DNA from: Microbacterium yannicii
Lineage (GTDB): Bacteria; Actinomycetota; Actinomycetes; Actinomycetales; Microbacteriaceae
NCBI RefSeq assembly: GCF_024055635.1
Contig: NZ_JAMXMB010000040.1
Span: 1-64,000, forward strand
Length of the DNA stretch: 64,000 nt
Reading direction: 5' to 3'
Part shown: positions 62,617-64,000 of the stretch, one piece after another
How positions within the stretch are numbered: position 1 is the first letter of the stretch
How the letters are laid out: each line of letters begins with the position of its first letter
The notes under the pieces: model-generated
Told to the model about the DNA's origin: nothing
The model's input: only the letters and a program-made list of their open reading frames with translations
Database searches by the model: none
Translations under genes and position numbers: made by a program

Positions 62617-63573
62617 TCAGGCCGCGACGAACGCCGTGCGGGCGAGCGTGATGCGACGGTCGATGAGGGGGTAGACGAGGTCGACGACGAGGTTGGCGAC
62701 GACGAAGACGAGGGCCGCGAAGACGACCACGGCCTGCACGACGGGCACGTCGCGGTTGTTGACGGCGGTCACGACGAGACGGCCGAGGCCCAGGCGCGAG
62801 AACACCGTCTCGGTGACGACGGCGCCCGAGAGCAGTCCGCCGATGAGCACGCCCACCATCGTGAGCGCGGGGATCGCGGCGTTGCGGAAGGCGTGACCCA
62901 GCTGCACGCGACGCTCGCTGGCGCCCTTGGCGCGCACGATCTCGACGTACGGCTGGGCGAGGGTCGACCGCAGGCTCCTCGACAGCAACTGCGCGATGAA
63001 CGCCCCGGAGGGGATCGCGATCGTGATCGCCGGCAGTACGAGGCTCTCGAAGCCGTCGTTGCCCATCGACGGGAACAGCCGCAGCCGGAACGAGAAGGCC
63101 TGCAGCAGGAGGAGCCCGATCCAGAACACGGGGACTGACACGCCGAGCGGTGGCAGTGACGAGAGGATGTTGCGCAGCCACTGGGCCCGGGCGAGTGAGG
63201 CAGTCAGAGCCAGGGCGACGCCGAAGACGACCGACAGCACGAACGCGAACGCCGTGAGGGCCAGCGTCGGCGGCAAGGACTCGAGGAGCAGATCGGATGC
63301 CGGACGCCCGGTCTGCGTCGACACCCCGAAGTCGCCGGTGAGCGCCTTGCCGAGTGCCACGAGGTACTGCTCCCACAGCGGGCGGTCGAGCCCGAGCTCG
63401 CTGCGAAGCTTCGCCACGAGCTCGGGGTCGATGGCCTCGACGTCGCCGCCACCGGCGAACAGCGTGGCGGCGTCACCGGGCAGCAGATAGAGGATGAGGA
63501 ACGAGATCGTGTAGGCGGCCCACAGCACCACCAGGCCCTGCCCGATCCTCCGGGCGATGTAACTGCCCCACAT
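62617..63573 (-). CDS. Peptide-type ABC transporter permease, DppB-like
   Basis: This 318-residue permease of the DppB/GsiC type has the N-terminal YIARRIGQGLVVLWAAYTISFLILYLLPGD and the EAA loop PYVEIVRAKGASERRVQLGHAFRNA. GAGGAG lies 7 bases before the ATG at 63573, preferred over the ATG at 63588. The leaderless arrangement is not seen here; the gene is within the operon, 37 bases after the binding-protein stop. Confidence 0.91.
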   Translation of the reverse strand: MWGSYIARRIGQGLVVLWAAYTISFLILYLLPGDAATLFAGGGDVEAIDPELVAKLRSELGLDRPLWEQYLVALGKALTGDFGVSTQTGRPASDLLLESLPPTLALTAFAFVLSVVFGVALALTASLARAQWLRNILSSLPPLGVSVPVFWIGLLLLQAFSFRLRLFPSMGNDGFESLVLPAITIAIPSGAFIAQLLSRSLRSTLAQPYVEIVRAKGASERRVQLGHAFRNAAIPALTMVGVLIGGLLSGAVVTETVFSRLGLGRLVVTAVNNRDVPVVQAVVVFAALVFVVANLVVDLVYPLIDRRITLARTAFVAA

Positions 63574-63610
63574 GGTCTCGCTCCTCATCCTCTCGACGCC
63601 CGCGCGGGCT

Positions 63611-64000
63611 CTACTCGGCGATCCAGGCGTCGTAGAAGTCCAGGCGGCTGGACGCCTCGAACGTCAGCCCCTGCACCTTCGAGGCGGCTGTGATGGTCGT
63701 CGACAGCTGGTAGATCGGGATGCTGTAGCCGCCGGTGATCAGCAGGCTCGCGGCTTCGTCCACGACCTTCTGGCGCTCGGCAGGGTCGGTGATCGCCGCC
63801 TGCTCGTCGAGCAGCTCGTCGATCTCGGCCGGCTCGGTGCGCTTGGTGTTGTTGTTGGGGCTGGTGACGGAGAACACCGTGCGCAGCACATCGGGATCGG
63901 CGCGCGTCAGGTTGCCGTACGAGAAGTCGTACGTGCCGTCGGCGTTCGCGGCCTGCACGTCGGCGATGCTCGCGAAGGTGAGCTGCAGGTCGACGCCGAT
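63611..64000 (-). CDS. Peptide-type ABC substrate-binding protein, C-terminal part (cut by window edge)
   Basis: The frame stays open to the window end; only the C-terminal 129 residues are seen. They contain YDFSYGNLTRADPDVLRTVFS and ITGGYSIPIYQLSTTITAASKVQG, matching the end of extracytoplasmic solute-binding proteins family 5 (DppA/OppA-like). It lies upstream of dppB in the same direction, so it is probably the first gene of the operon. N-terminus and lipobox are not visible. Confidence 0.85.
   Translation of the reverse strand: MGVDLQLTFASIADVQAANADGTYDFSYGNLTRADPDVLRTVFSVTSPNNNTKRTEPAEIDELLDEQAAITDPAERQKVVDEAASLLITGGYSIPIYQLSTTITAASKVQGLTFEASSRLDFYDAWIAE

Overview
The window is a very GC-rich, densely coded actinobacterial chromosome segment. 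I place it in Microbacteriaceae, most likely Microbacterium. The reasons are the GC-rich third codon positions, frequent GTG starts, many leaderless genes, a DUF222/HNH (13E12-type) endonuclease, menaquinone genes, and the recurrent palindromic word GGATGCC/GGCATCC. There is no phage, insertion sequence, integrase or CRISPR array; it reads as chromosome with several metabolic islands.

Layout. 1-3.7 kb: a DrrAB-type ABC exporter and a DUF885 protein. 3.7-10.3 kb: an amidohydrolase coupled to isochorismate synthase, then a DUF402 protein, demethylmenaquinone methyltransferase, polyprenyl diphosphate synthase and an FprA-type ferredoxin reductase (menaquinone and redox block). 10.3-17.6 kb: a tandem repeat, hydrolases, a probable 6C-like small RNA, a kinase-like phosphotransferase, a GT4 glycosyltransferase with a PIG-V-like membrane glycosyltransferase, and YajQ. 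17.6-21.8 kb: a malEFG-type sugar ABC operon (no ATPase gene) behind LacI-type operators. 21.9-30.4 kb: FusB-like protein, sugar kinase, tRNA-Tyr, YbaK-like editing protein, membrane protein, CrtI-like oxidoreductase, inositol monophosphatase, M23 peptidase, tRNA-Thr and tRNA-Met.

30.4-44.4 kb is a nitrogen island. A nickel permease and ureABCFGD lie on the minus strand. They diverge from a urea ABC transporter (urtABCDE), which is followed by an NCS1-type permease and two tandem TetR regulators. Urea would enter through Urt, and the Ni permease with UreDFG would mature the urease. There is no ureE in the window; UreG instead carries a His-rich tail.

44.4-64 kb holds a GNAT, an M20 peptidase, the HNH protein, and then the most interesting region (48.4-64 kb). 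It has four LLM-class flavin monooxygenases, a polar amino-acid ABC importer, a GNAT acetyltransferase, an NTF2-like protein, a DUF1684 protein, an M20 deacylase/peptidase and a peptide-type ABC importer. Most are linked by 4-base start/stop overlaps. The inventory (importer, N-acetyltransferase, flavin monooxygenase, M20 deacylase) resembles the Bacillus yxe/ytm pathways that salvage sulfur from S-substituted cysteines. I infer an organosulfur or N-acyl thioether salvage island with an uncharacterised DUF1684 partner.

A second theme is transcriptional. More than a dozen genes have a TANNNT -10 element exactly 6-7 bases before the start codon, the mark of leaderless mRNAs. One 22-bp divergent gap (6264-6285) is essentially two overlapping -10 boxes.
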